From: Beaufortia kweichowensis
Taxonomy: Eukaryota; Chordata; Actinopteri; Cypriniformes; Gastromyzontidae
Length of the DNA stretch: 64,000 nt
Assembly (NCBI GenBank): GCA_019155185.1
Contig: CM032817.1
Span: 12,881,472-12,945,471 of the forward strand
Reading direction: 5' to 3'
A model generated the notes under the pieces. It had not been told where the DNA came from. It did not search any database and saw only the letters and a program-made list of their open reading frames with translations. The number at the start of each line of letters is the position of its first letter. Within the stretch, counting starts at the first letter, position 1. This document shows positions 53,141-64,000 of the stretch, piece by piece. Both the position numbers and the translations under genes were made by a program.

Positions 53141-53865
53141 AGATGCTGGAGAGTGTTTAAATAACACCATCCCCACAGAATCACTACAATTGCCAACTAA
53201 TATTATTACTACTAATTAATAATAACTACTTATTCACTTGTTGTGTCCTTCAAACTGCCTGGTAAACATGATTAAGTCCTGCATAAACTGCTAAGACTAG
53301 TCTTATTTGTTAGTCTTAACATTTTTTTTCTAAGTATGTTCATAATTATTTTAAGTCATTAACTAATTAGATTGGTCTAATTTAATTAGAATTTAATCTA
53401 ATTATATTTCTACAAGAATGCATCATTAAATTAATTCAGTCATTTTTTAAGACAAAGGAGAAATTTTTGTCATGGTAAAACCTTCAAACATTTGGTATCT
53501 TTGAAAGTACCCAAATGTGCTCTTTACAGGTCATCCACTTGTTCTGTAAAACTGTTACATTTGTGGTGTCATAGAAATTCACTAAAATATCATGTCTACT
53601 ATGGTGGACAGAAGTCAATTCCTGGGTCCCAGAAGGATATTATTATTTAATATTTACATTTACATTACATTTTACATTTAGGCATAATATGTTATAACTT
53701 TTGTGTACAAAAATACACTTTTGCCTAGACAAAAGATGCATGGATTTAAAATGTTTACTTTAGCTCACTGTACTTAAACAATGTTAAAAATGAGACATCA
53801 CAAGTACTGAACTATTAGATAGAAGTTTCTTTCAGTTACTTAATTTTTTTGTACCGTTTCCACAG
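53141..53865. other. AT-rich spacer, nothing recognised
   Basis: Contains TTAATTAAT-rich words at 53200-53420 and 'tttacatttacattacattt' near 53653, a simple-sequence word often found near fish retroelement tails. Confidence 0.45.
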
Positions 53866-55046
53866 AAACAGACGAAATTGTTATACAAGAGATTTCTTTA
53901 TACATCTTCAATTTCCCAAACAACTACTTACAGAAGAAAAGTTTACAAAAAGGTACGTAAATGTGAAACACAATGTTATGTATAATAATAAAAAAGTATG
54001 ATAACTGAAATGTTCAACCAGATGTTTGTGTTTGGACTGGCCTCACACAGCTTGACCCAGGCTGTGTTGGTGGGCTGTTTATTTATTGATATTTTGATTT
54101 CATTACATTTAGCCTGTATCGAAATATTGCATTTTTGTTTTGCATTTGTTTTTTGAAGCTGCACTTACCTTTGGTGTACATTTGTTCCAGATTCATCTTC
54201 CAAATCCTACTGAAGAGAAGAGTGAACTTGAAAGCAAAAAAGAAAGTCAACAAGAGGAGAGACAGAAAGATGATGTAAATGAAAATGAGGAAGGAGAGGA
54301 GGACGATGGAAATGTAAATGGGGAAGGAGAGGAAGACAATGGAAATATAACTGAGGAAGGAGAGGAAGATGGTAGAAATGGACAAGAGGACAGAGAGGAA
54401 GATGATGGAAGTGGACATGAGGAAGGAGAGGAAGAAGAGGGAAATGAGCAAGAGGACATAGAAATAGATGGTGAAAGTGAACAAGAAGACCTTGAAGATG
54501 ATGGAAGTGAACAAGAGGACAGAGAGGAAGAAAATGAAAGTAGACAAGGACAGAGACCAGGAAAAGAGAGGATGCCCTTTTGGTTGCCCGAAGAAAGGTA
54601 CCACATCTGTGCTGCAGAGGATGGCTATTGAAGACTTTACTGGTGACACAGTTAATTTGAGTTTATTTTACGACCGTTTCACTTGTGGTGGAGTTCTTTA
54701 TCATTCCTGCAAGAACACGACTCTTAAAAAGAGAAACAATTCAGCTGTACAGTTAAGTGATGGAACATTTTGTGAAATTATGACCCTGGTGGATTTTACG
54801 TGTGAGGATGGGACATCTTCTGGATCCACCAACAACAGATTCTGTGTTTTAGTTAAAGAGCTTGCCAAGAGTGGAGGAAAGTTGTATAGAGATGTTCAGC
54901 TAAACATATCCTCAACATTTATATATGAAGTGTCTCACACCAATAATGTGTTTGCTGTCCCTCCTCAATCACTCAAACGTAAATGTGTCCGATCTGAGGA
55001 CAAACTGTATGTCATTCCACTTCCAAACAACATTGAAAGGGACTAA
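53866..55046 (+). pseudogene. Spliced gene with extremely acidic region; C-terminus resembles EnSpm/CACTA transposase, frameshifted
   Basis: Exon 53866-53952 (acceptor TTTCCACAG, donor GTACGTAA) encodes TDEIVIQEISLYIFNFPNN and joins in phase to an exon starting at 54159 (acceptor TTTTTTGAAG). That exon encodes about 130 residues that are largely Glu, Asp and Gly, in rough repeats of E-E-G-E-E-D/D-G-N. Near 54590 the meaningful frame changes by one base; then FYDRFTCGGVLYHSC, KKRNNSAVQLSDGTF and a basic end (SLKRKCVRSEDK) run to a stop at 55046. The 'Y-H-S...K-R-N-x-x...L-x-D-G' pattern recalls the C-terminal part of TNP2-type EnSpm transposases. That assignment is tentative. Confidence 0.45.
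54190..54570 (+). repeat. Purine-rich coding minisatellite (GAGGAAG/GATGGAAAT words)
   Basis: About 380 bp almost free of pyrimidine runs, built from units such as GAAGGAGAGGAAGA and GATGGAAATG at 33-48-bp spacing. Its complement gives a Ser-rich frame that is an artefact. Confidence 0.8.
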
Positions 55047-55529
55047 AAAAGATTAGAAGGAGACCAAAAGAGACTAGAAACTGACTCCTGGGGAATTACT
55101 TCTGCAGCTTTACAGATATCAATGCCAATTGTTGTTTTTCAGCTTTATTTCTACCTAAAATTAATAATGATATGTTAAAATTTTTTGAACACTGATTATG
55201 ATATGAGAATGTGTGATTTATGAATGTGTTAAAGCAGTGTGAGTGAAATTAAATGTTTGGCCATGCAATCTAGACAGTGTTTACTTGGCTGTACTTGTGA
55301 CTGAACTTCCTGTCCAGTTGAACACATTTTCTTGTGTTTGTATGGTGTAAAATTGGTCATGGATTGATGTTTATACATGGGACCTCTCTGTGACATTGTA
55401 TAAATAATACAATTAATAATTAAAATACAATTACAAGAGTAGCCTTTTGTACAGTGCATACACTTTATTTAAAAATGTTTTAAATGGGCTTTTAATGCAT
55501 TTATCATGTTTTATTACTTTCTAAAAGCA
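55047..55529. other. 3' flank of the acidic gene
   Basis: AT-rich, with AAATTAAATG and AATTAAAAT words near 55245 and 55420 but no clear AATAAA close to the stop. No genes seen. Confidence 0.4.
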
Positions 55530-56495
55530 GTAATGAAGTGTATTGCAAATTTTTTTTACTTAAAGTATACTACAACTTCAAGTTATTTAATAATATTGTC
55601 ACGGATATCAGTACTTCGTCCTCAGCATTGGGTTCTTCTGTTCCTGTCACCCGTTCACTTTCACCGGACTATTGAACTTCATATCCCATCATCCATTGCA
55701 CCGCACCCGCCATCAGTCTGTGATTGTTTGCACCTGTGTTTGTTAACTTGTTTGGTTATTTAAACTCTGTCTTTTTGTTCAGTTCTTGTCTGGGATTAAT
55801 GTTGTGTGCATGGTTTATGGCAACCTGTATCTCTGTTGGACACCTTTTGCCTGTACCTGGAAAGTTTCACCTGTTGGATTGTCTCGGATGTTATCTGCCT
55901 GTATCTGAAAAGTTTTACCTGTTGGATTATCTCTGTCTGTCTTTGCTCTGTGAGTCACCGGTCAGGATTTGTTACCGGCATCGCTGACGGTCAGCTGCTG
56001 GAACCCGTGTGGATTTGTATTCTCTTTTGTATTTATACCCAAGTTATCTTTTGGATTTTCTGTTGCTGGGGTTTATTTCTGTTTTGACTCTGTTTGCATG
56101 CGCTGTCCTGTTTCAGTAAACCTGCTTGTGTGAAATTCAACTATCTGTCTCTGACTCTTTCTGAACCCATGACAAATACTTTTAAAGTATACTTTTAATG
56201 CACTGTTACAATGGTAATTTACAGCACACAGTTAAAAAATATTGTATTAATATATTTCAGTAAAGTGCAAATAAATATACTTATAAAAAATATAATGACA
56301 TTTCAATTCAAGTGTATTTTTGTAAAATATATTTGTAGAAAATACACTAAATTACAATTATTTTAAAGTGTTAAAAGTTGCTAATGTGTTTTTTATATAT
56401 TTAAAGGTGGTACTTTTTTTGTATATTTGCAATGTACTATTAAAACGGGAAATATTACATTTATACAATAAAGTATACTTTTATTTCACTAGGGT
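55530..56495. mobile_element. AAGTATACTT-rich DNA repeat interrupted by a solo LTR
   Basis: CTTAAAGTATACTAC lies left of the LTR, AAAGTATACTTTTAATG to its right, and AAAGTATACTTTTATTTC at 56471-56488. These words are typical of a small fish DNA element. No coding sequence. The LTR at 55597-56174 splits it; the satellite begins directly after. Confidence 0.5.
55597..56174 (+). mobile_element. Solo LTR, TGTCAC family, 578 bp
   Basis: Starts TGTCACGGA and ends CCCATGACA, an inverted TGTCA/TGACA pair. Flanks AATAT (55592-55596) and AATAC (56175-56179) match at 4 of 5 bases. Inside are 'catccattgcaccgcacccg', GGTTATTTAAACTC as a TATA-like box near 55755, and a tail common to fish Gypsy-type LTRs. 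Related to the fragment at 1780. Confidence 0.75.
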
Positions 56496-56761
56496 AGGCT
56501 CAAACCCACATAAGCCAGCACTAACTTTGCTACATCATTGTCAAAACTGGCCAGACACATTATAATACAACTGGGCCACATTTGTAACATTACATTTGGG
56601 CCACTATAGGCTCAAACCCACATGAGCCAGCACTAACTTTGCTACATCATTGCCAAAACTGGCCCAGACACATTAAAATACAACTGGGCCATATTTGTAA
56701 CATTACATTTGGGCTACTATAGGCTCAAACCCGCATGAGCCAGCACTAACTTTGCCACGTT

Positions 56762-57329
56762 CAGTGTTGCCGATTTAGCGACTTTTCAGACCCCTTTAGC
56801 GACTTTTTTTTTTAAAAAGCGCCTAGCGACAAATCTAGCGACTTTTGGACAAACCTTAGCAACTTTCCAAATGCCGCCAGTACTGTCCTGCGAGCGCGAG
56901 CGAGGTCTTGCTTTCCCGGTACAGCAGTTACACCTCTCCCTGTGTCTGCTCTGATCAGTGAGGGCTGGCTCCAGATGAGAGGAGCAGCACTTTCCAGCGA
57001 CTGCACGGCATCTGACATAGACGTGAATGAGCTGCGCATGTGCAAACGGTGTTGCCACGGACCAATCACTTACCTGCTTCTCCTTTGTTTGAAATAAAAC
57101 TATTTAATTTGACCGTTTCTTCTTCGTTAATTGATAACAGTTTTATACTGGACATTATGTGCGCACGGATTAGGGGAAACAGTTATAAAGTACAACCATT
57201 AGGCAGAATGCAAACACGACGTCATTACGTCATTAATATGCAAATTTACGCATGACGTCACTTAGCGACATTTAGCGACTTTTCGGGCAGACTTTAGCTA
57301 CTTTCCATTGAAAATAGTTGGCAACACTG
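56762..57329. mobile_element. Small hAT element in the satellite, copy 1 (568 bp)
   Basis: Inverted ends CAGTGTTGCC and GGCAACACTG with a perfect 8-bp target duplication GCCACGTT (56754-56761 and 57330-57337). Inside, TAGCGACTTTT words repeat near both ends. No transposase. The duplication is satellite sequence, proving insertion into a finished monomer. Confidence 0.92.
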
Positions 57330-58255
57330 GCCACGTTATTTTGCCACATCATTGCCAAAACTAGCCCAGACACATTATAATACAACTGGGCCACATTTGT
57401 AACATTACATTTGGGCCACTATAGGCTCAAACCCACATAAGCCAGCACTAACTTTGCCACATCATTGCCAAAACTAGCCTAGGCACAGTATAATACAACT
57501 GGGCGACATTTCTAACATTACATTTGGGCCACTATAGGCTCAAACCCACATAAGCCAGCACTAACTATGCTAGATTGTTGCCAAAACTAGCCCAAACACG
57601 TTATAATACAACTGGGCCACATTTGTAACATTACATTTGGGCCACTATAGGCTCAAACCCACATAAACCAGCATTAACTGTGCTAAATCTTTGCCAAAAC
57701 TGGCCCAGACACATTAAAAAAACAACTGGGCCACATTTGTAACATTACATTTGGGCCACTATAGGCTCAAACCCACATAAACCAGCATTAACTGTGCTAA
57801 ATCTTTGCCAAAACTGGCCCAGACACATTAAAAAAACAACTGGGCCACATTTGTAACATTACATTTGGGCCACTATAGGCTCAAACCCACATAAGCCAGC
57901 ACTAACTGTGCTAAATCATTGCCAAAACTAGCTCAGACAAGTTATAATACAACTGGGCCACATTTGTAACATTACATTTGGGCACTATAGGCTCAAACCC
58001 ACATAAGTCACCACTAACTGTTCTAGATTGTTGCCAAAACTAGCCCAAACACGTTATAATACAACTGGGCCACATTTGTAACATTACATTTGGGCCACTA
58101 TAGGCTCAAACCCACATGAGCCAGCACTAACTTTGCTACATCATTGCCAAAACTGGCCCAGACACATTAAAATACAACTGGGCCATATTTGTAACATTAC
58201 ATTTGGGCTACTATAGGCTCAAACCCGCATGAGCCAGCACTAACTTTGCCGCGTT

Positions 58256-58805
58256 CAGTGTTGCCGGTTAGCGACTTTTCAGACCCCTTTAGCGACTTTT
58301 TTTTTTAAAAAGCCATAAAATCTAGCGACTTTGGACAAACCTTAGCAACTTTCCAAATGCCGCCATACTGTCTCTTGAAGGAAAGGTCTTGCTTTCGGTA
58401 CAGCAGTTACACCTCTCCCTGTGTCTGCTCTGATCAGTGAGGGCTGGCTCCAGATGAGGAGGAGCAGCACTTTCAACGACTGCACGGCATCTGACATAGG
58501 CGTGAATGAGCTGCGCGTGTGCAAACGGTGTTGCCACGGACCAATCACTTACCTGCTTCTCTCCTTTGTTTGAAATAAAACTATTTAATTTGACCGTTTA
58601 AATCATTGATAACAGTTTTATACTGGACATTATAATGCGCCCGGAGGGGAAACAGTTATAAAAGTACAACCATTAGGCAGAATGCAAACCACGACGTCAT
58701 TACGCGTCATTAATATGCAAATTACGCATGACGCCACTTAGCGACATTTAGCGACTTTTCGGGCAGACTTTAGCTACTTTCCATTGAAAATAGTTGGCAA
58801 CACTG
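58256..58805. mobile_element. Small hAT element in the satellite, copy 2 (550 bp), a duplicate of copy 1
   Basis: Same element and same flanking satellite variants as copy 1, 1494 bp further on. Flanks read GCCGCGTT and GCCCACGTT, each one change from copy 1. Several short deletions (for example around 58310-58330 and 58375-58390) distinguish it. The shared flanks show it was copied as part of a larger block rather than inserted independently. Confidence 0.9.
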
Positions 58806-59821
58806 GCCCACGTTATTTTGCCACATCATTGCCAAAACTAGCCCAGACACATTATAATACAACTGGGCCACATTTGTAACATTACATTTGGGCCACTATA
58901 GGCTCAAACCCACATAAGCCAGCACTAACTTTGCCACATCATTGCCAAAACTAGCCTAGGCACAGTATAATACAACTGGGCGACATTTCTAACATTACAT
59001 TTGGGCCACTATAGGCTCAAACCCACATAAGCCAGCACTAACTATGCTAGATTGTTGCCAAAACTAGCCCAAACACGTTATAATACAACTGGGCCACATT
59101 TGTAACATTACATTTGGGCCACTATAGGCTCAAACCCACATAAACCAGCATTAACTGTGCTAAATCTTTGCCAAAACTGGCCCAGAACATTAAAAAAACA
59201 ACTGGGCCCACATTTGTAACATTACATTTGGGCCACTATAGGCTCAAACCCACATAAACCAGCATTAACTGGTGCTAAATCTTTGCCAAAACTGGCCCAG
59301 ACACATTAAAAACAACTGGGCCACATTTGTAACATTACATTTGGGCCACTATAGGCTCAAACCCACATAAGCCAGCACTAACTGTGCTAAATCATTGCCA
59401 AAACTAGCTCAGACAAGTTATAATACAACTGGGCCACATTTGTAACATTACATTTGGGCACTATAGGCTCAAACCCACATAAGTCACCACTAACTGTTCT
59501 AGATTGTTGCCAAAACTAGCCCAAACACGTTATAATACAACTGGGCCACATTTGTAACATTACATTTGGGCCACTATAGGCTCAAACCCACATAAGCCAG
59601 CACTAACTGTGCCAGATCTTTGCCAAAACTGGCCCAGACACGTTAAAAAAACAACTGGGCCACATTTGTAACATTACATTTGGGCCACTATAGGCTCAAA
59701 CCCACATAAGCCAGCACTAACTGTGCTAAATCTTTGCCAAAACTGGCCCAGACGCATTATAAAAACAACTGGGCCACATTTGTAACATTACATTTGGGCC
59801 ACTATAGGCTCAAACCCACAT

Positions 59822-62800
59822 AAGCCAACACTAACTGTGCTAGATCATTGCCAAAACAAGCCCAGACATGTTATAATACAACTGGGCCATATTTGTAACA
59901 TTACATTTGGGATACTATAGACTCAAACCCACATGATCCAGCACTAATTTTGCCACATCATTGCCAAAACTGGCCTAGACACATTATAATACAACTGGGC
60001 GACATTTGTAACCTAACATTTGGGCCACTTTAGGCTCAAACCCACATGAGCCAGCACTAACTGTGCTAAATCATTGCCAATACTAGCCCAGACACGTTAT
60101 AATACAACTGAGCCACATTTGTAACATTACATTTGGGCCACTATAGGCTCAAACCCACATAAGCCAGCACTAACTGTGCTAAATCTTTGCCAAAACTGGC
60201 CCAGACGCATTATAAAAACAACTGGGCCACATTTGTAACATTACATTTGGGCCACTATAGGCTCAAACCCACATAAGCCAGCACTAACTGTGCTAAATCA
60301 TTGCCAAAACTAGCCCAGACACATTCTAATACAACTGGGCCACATTTGTAAAATTTCATTTGGCCCACTATAGGCTCAAACCCACATGAGCCAGCACTAA
60401 ATTTGCCACATCATTGCCAAAACTAGCCCAAACACATTCTAATACAACTGGGCGACAATTGTACCATTACATTTGGGCCACTATAGGCTCTTCAAACCCA
60501 CATGAGCCAGCACTAACTGTGCTAAATCATTGCCAATACTAGCCCAGACACGTTATAATACAACTGAGCCACATTTGTAACATTACATTTGGGCCACTAT
60601 AGGCTCAAACCCGCATGAGCCGGCACTAACTTTGCCACATTATTTTGCCACATCATTGCCAAAACTAGCCCAGACACATTATAATACAACTGGGCCACAT
60701 TTGTAACATTACATTTGGGCCACTATAGGCTTAAACCCACATGATCCAGCACTAACTTTGCTTCATCATTGCCAAAACTAGCCCAAACACGTTATAATAC
60801 AACTGGGCCACATTTGTAACATTACATTTGTGCCACTATAGGCTCAAACCCGCATGAGCCGGCACTAACTTTGCCACATTATTTTGCCACATCATTGCCA
60901 AAACTAGCCCAGACACATTATAATACAACTGGGCCACATTTGTAACATTACATTTGGGCCACTATAGGCTTAAACCCACATGATCCAGCACTAACTTTGC
61001 TTCATCATTGCCAAAACTAGCCCAAACACGTTATAATACAACTGGGCCACATTTGTAACATTACATTTGGGCCACTATAGGCTTAAACCCACATAAGCCA
61101 ACACTAACTTTGCTTCATCATTGCCAAAACTAGCCCAAACACGTTATAATACAACTGGGCCACATTTGTAACATTACATTTGTGCCACTATAGGCTCAAA
61201 CCCACATAAGCCAACACTAACTGTGCTAGATCATTGCCAAAACTAGCCCAGACGCATTATAAAACAACTGGGCCACATTTGTAACATTACATTTTGGCCA
61301 CTATAGGCTCAAACCCGCATGAGCCATCACTAACTTTGCCACATTATTTTGCCACATCATTGCCAAAACTAGCCCAGACACGTTATAATACAACTGGGCC
61401 ACATTTGTAACATTACATTTGGGCCACTATAGGCTTAAACCCACATGATCCAGCACTAACTTTGCTTCATCATTGCCAAAACTAGCCCAAACACGTTATA
61501 ATACAACTGGGCCACATTTGTAACATTACATTTGTGCCACTATAGGCTCAAACCCACATAAGCCAACACTAACTGTGCTAGATCATTGCCAAAACTAGCC
61601 CAGACGCATTATAAAAACAACTGGGCCACATTTGTAACATTACATTTTGGCCACTATAGGCTCAAACCCGCATGAGCCAGCACTAAGTTTGCAACATTAT
61701 TTTGCCACATCATTTCCAAAACTAGCCCAGACACATTATAATACAACTGGGCCACATTTGTAACATTACATTTGGGCCACTATAGGCTCAAACCCACATA
61801 AGCCAACACTAACTGTGCTAGATCATTGCCAAAACAAGCCCAGACATGTTATAATACAACTGGGCCATATTTGTAACATTACATTTGGGATACTATAGAC
61901 TCAAACCCACATGATCCAGCACTAATTTTGCCACATCATTGCCAAAACTGGCCTAGACACATTATAATACAACTGGGCGACATTTGTAACCTAACATTTG
62001 GGCCACTTTAGGCTCAAACCCACATGAGCCAGCACTAACTGTGCTAAATCATTGCCAATACTAGCCCAGACACGTTATAATACAACTGAGCCACATTTGT
62101 AACATTACATTTGGGCCACTATAGGCTCAAACCCACATAAGCCAGCACTAACTGTGCTAAATCTTTGCCAAAACTGGCCCAGACGCATTATAAAAACAAC
62201 TGGGCCACATTTGTAACATTACATTTGGGCCACTATAGGCTCAAACCCACATAAGCCAGCACTAACTGTGCTAAATCATTGCCAAAACTAGCCCAGACAC
62301 ATTCTAATACAACTGGGCCACATTTGTAAAATTTCATTTGGCCCACTATAGGCTCAAACCCACATGAGCCAGCACTAAATTTGCCACATCATTGCCAAAA
62401 CTAGCCCAAACACATTCTAATACAACTGGGCGACAATTGTACCATTACATTTGGGCCACTATAGGCTCAAACCCACATGAGCCAGCACTAACTGTGCTAA
62501 ATCATTGCCAATACTAGCCCAGACACGTTATAATACAACTGAGCCACATTTGTAACATTACATTTGGGCCACTATAGGCTCAAACCCGCATGAGCCGGCA
62601 CTAACTTTGCCACATTATTTTGCCACATCATTGCCAAAACTAGCCCAGACACATTATAATACAACTGGGCCACATTTGTAACATTACATTTGGGCCACTA
62701 TAGGCTTAAACCCACATGATCCAGCACTAACTTTGCTTCATCATTGCCAAAACTAGCCCAAACACGTTATAATACAACTGGGCCACATTTGTAACATTAC

Positions 62801-64000
62801 ATTTGTGCCACTATAGGCTCAAACCCGCATGAGCCGGCACTAACTTTGCCACATTATTTTGCCACATCATTGCCAAAACTAGCCCAGACACATTATAATA
62901 CAACTGGGCCACATTTGTAACATTACATTTGGGCCACTATAGGCTTAAACCCACATGATCCAGCACTAACTTTGCTTCATCATTGCCAAAACTAGCCCAA
63001 ACACGTTATAATACAACTGGGCCACATTTGTAACATTACATTTGGGCCACTATAGGCTTAAACCCACATAAGCCAACACTAACTTTGCTTCATCATTGCC
63101 AAAACTAGCCCAAACACGTTATAATACAACTGGGCCACATTTGTAACATTACATTTGTGCCACTATAGGCTCAAACCCACATAAGCCAACACTAACTGTG
63201 CTAGATCATTGCCAAAACTAGCCCAGACGCATTATAAAAACAACTGGGCCACATTTGTAACATTACATTTTGGCCACTATAGGCTCAAACCCGCATGAGC
63301 CATCACTAACTTTGCCACATTATTTTGCCACATCATTGCCAAAACTAGCCCAGACACGTTATAATACAACTGGGCCACATTTGTAACATTACATTTGGGC
63401 CACTATAGGCTTAAACCCACATGATCCAGCACTAACTTTGCTTCATCATTGCCAAAACTAGCCCAAACACGTTATAATACAACTGGGCCACATTTGTAAC
63501 ATTACATTTGTGCCACTATAGGCTCAAACCCACATAAGCCAACACTAACTGTGCTAGATCATTGCCAAAACTAGCCCAGACGCATTATAAAAACAACTGG
63601 GCCACATTTGTAACATTACATTTTGGCCACTATAGGCTCAAACCCGCATGAGCCAGCACTAAGTTTGCAACATTATTTTGCCACATCATTTCCAAAACTA
63701 GCCCAGACACATTATAATACAACTGGGCCACATTTGTAACATTACATTTGGGCCACTATAGGCTCAAACCCACATAAGCCAACACTAACTGTGCTAGATC
63801 ATTGCCAAAACAAGCCCAGACATGTTATAATACAACTGGGCCATATTTGTAACATTACATTTGGGATACTATAGACTCAAACCCACATAAGACAGCACTA
63901 ACTATGCTAGATTGTTGCCAAAACTAGCCCAAACACGTTATAATACAACTGGGCCACATTTGTAACATTACATTTGGGCCACTATAGGCTCAAACCCACA
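59822..64000. repeat. Higher-order repeat, ~1977-bp period, just over two copies
   Basis: The distinctive monomer pair with CAAAACAAGCCCAGACATG, then GGGATACTATAGACTC, occurs at 59822, 61800 and 63776 (spacings 1978 and 1976). The monomers between follow the same order, including those with GAGCCGGCACTAAC and GCATGAGCCATCAC. Confidence 0.9.

Larger units (their letters stand above)
56600..59587. repeat. Two-copy higher-order block, 1494-bp period
   Basis: 56600-58093 and 58094-59587 correspond monomer by monomer, including the hAT insert, the ACATAAACCAGCATTAACT variants and the GTTCTAGATTGTTGCC variant. Confidence 0.88.
56497..64000 (+). repeat. Satellite array, ~113-bp monomer, continuing past the window
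   Basis: About 60 monomers, each running GGCTCAAACCCACATAAGCC, GCACTAACT, CATTGCCAAAACTAGCCCAG, ATAATACAACTGGGCCAC and ATTTGTAACATTACATTTGG. Period is 111-114 bp; some units carry a ~24-bp extension with TTATTTTGCCACATC. Differences among monomers are mostly C/T and A/G plus poly-A length. No open frames. The array starts abruptly at 56497 against the DNA repeat and is still running at 64000. Confidence 0.98.

Noticed and set aside
54247..54606. Ser-rich minus-strand frame of 119 codons
   Set aside because: Complement of the Glu/Asp/Gly-coding purine tract. The plus-strand frame has splice support; this one does not.
56497..64000. CRISPR-like array of regular repeats
   Set aside because: Units are ~113 bp and alike throughout, without unique spacers, in clearly eukaryotic DNA. 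It is a satellite.

Overview
The window is vertebrate nuclear DNA from a ray-finned fish, most likely a cyprinid-type teleost. There are no operons or bacterial signals. Introns have GT-AG borders, and the repeats are those of fish genomes: L2/CR1 and L1 LINEs, hAT and TTAA-type DNA elements, CACTG-ended EnSpm-like elements, LTR elements and endogenous retroviruses (ERVs), plus a long satellite. Placement below teleost rests on remembered repeat families, not on a search. I see no clearly intact single-copy host gene; nearly everything is mobile DNA or its remains.

Layout. 1-2030: an LTR piece cut by the window edge, an L2 fragment, a TA microsatellite, a tRNA-like relic. 2444-5197 (minus): a broken, spliced Ulp1-like (C48) protease gene with a 953-bp hAT element in its first visible exon. 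5293-11111 (minus): two LINEs. 11261-12500: integrase and L1 pieces. 13270-15991: a short LTR carrying a CACTG-ended element. 16767-17820: unidentified exon-like pieces. 17945-19612 (plus): L2 LINE pieces.

19889-37051 is a three-level nest. The outer element N1 (minus strand, gag-pro-pol) is split at its protease-to-pol junction by a plus-strand solo LTR (LTR-A, 22460-34198, target duplication CCTT). LTR-A is split by a minus-strand provirus (N2, 23981-33565, target duplication GGAT) with near-identical LTRs, an intact 640-codon env and a frame-broken gag-pol.

37185-44720 holds GC-rich tandem repeats, six hairpin-forming AT repeats, an LTR-like block (LTR-B) and a minus-strand LTR with a primer-binding-like site (LTR-C). 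44721-47150 is a broken L1 ORF2. 47192-52169 holds two direct copies of an LTR-like repeat (LTR-D). They bracket a minus-strand multi-exon gene that joins a tyrosine-recombinase-like N-terminus to a SET methyltransferase C-terminus, with a SGNH-hydrolase fragment nearby. 52313-53140 is an inverted LTR-B copy. 53866-55046 is a spliced gene with a very acidic region and a possible EnSpm-type C-terminus. 55597-56174 is a solo LTR. 56497 to the end is a ~113-bp satellite with higher-order structure; a small hAT element landed in it once and was then copied with its flanks.

The parts do not form one pathway. The shared theme is serial insertion, with target duplications giving the order of events. 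The most interesting items are the recombinase-SET gene, the young provirus with its unusual envelope layout, a ten-fold motif in the provirus leader, and the satellite history.
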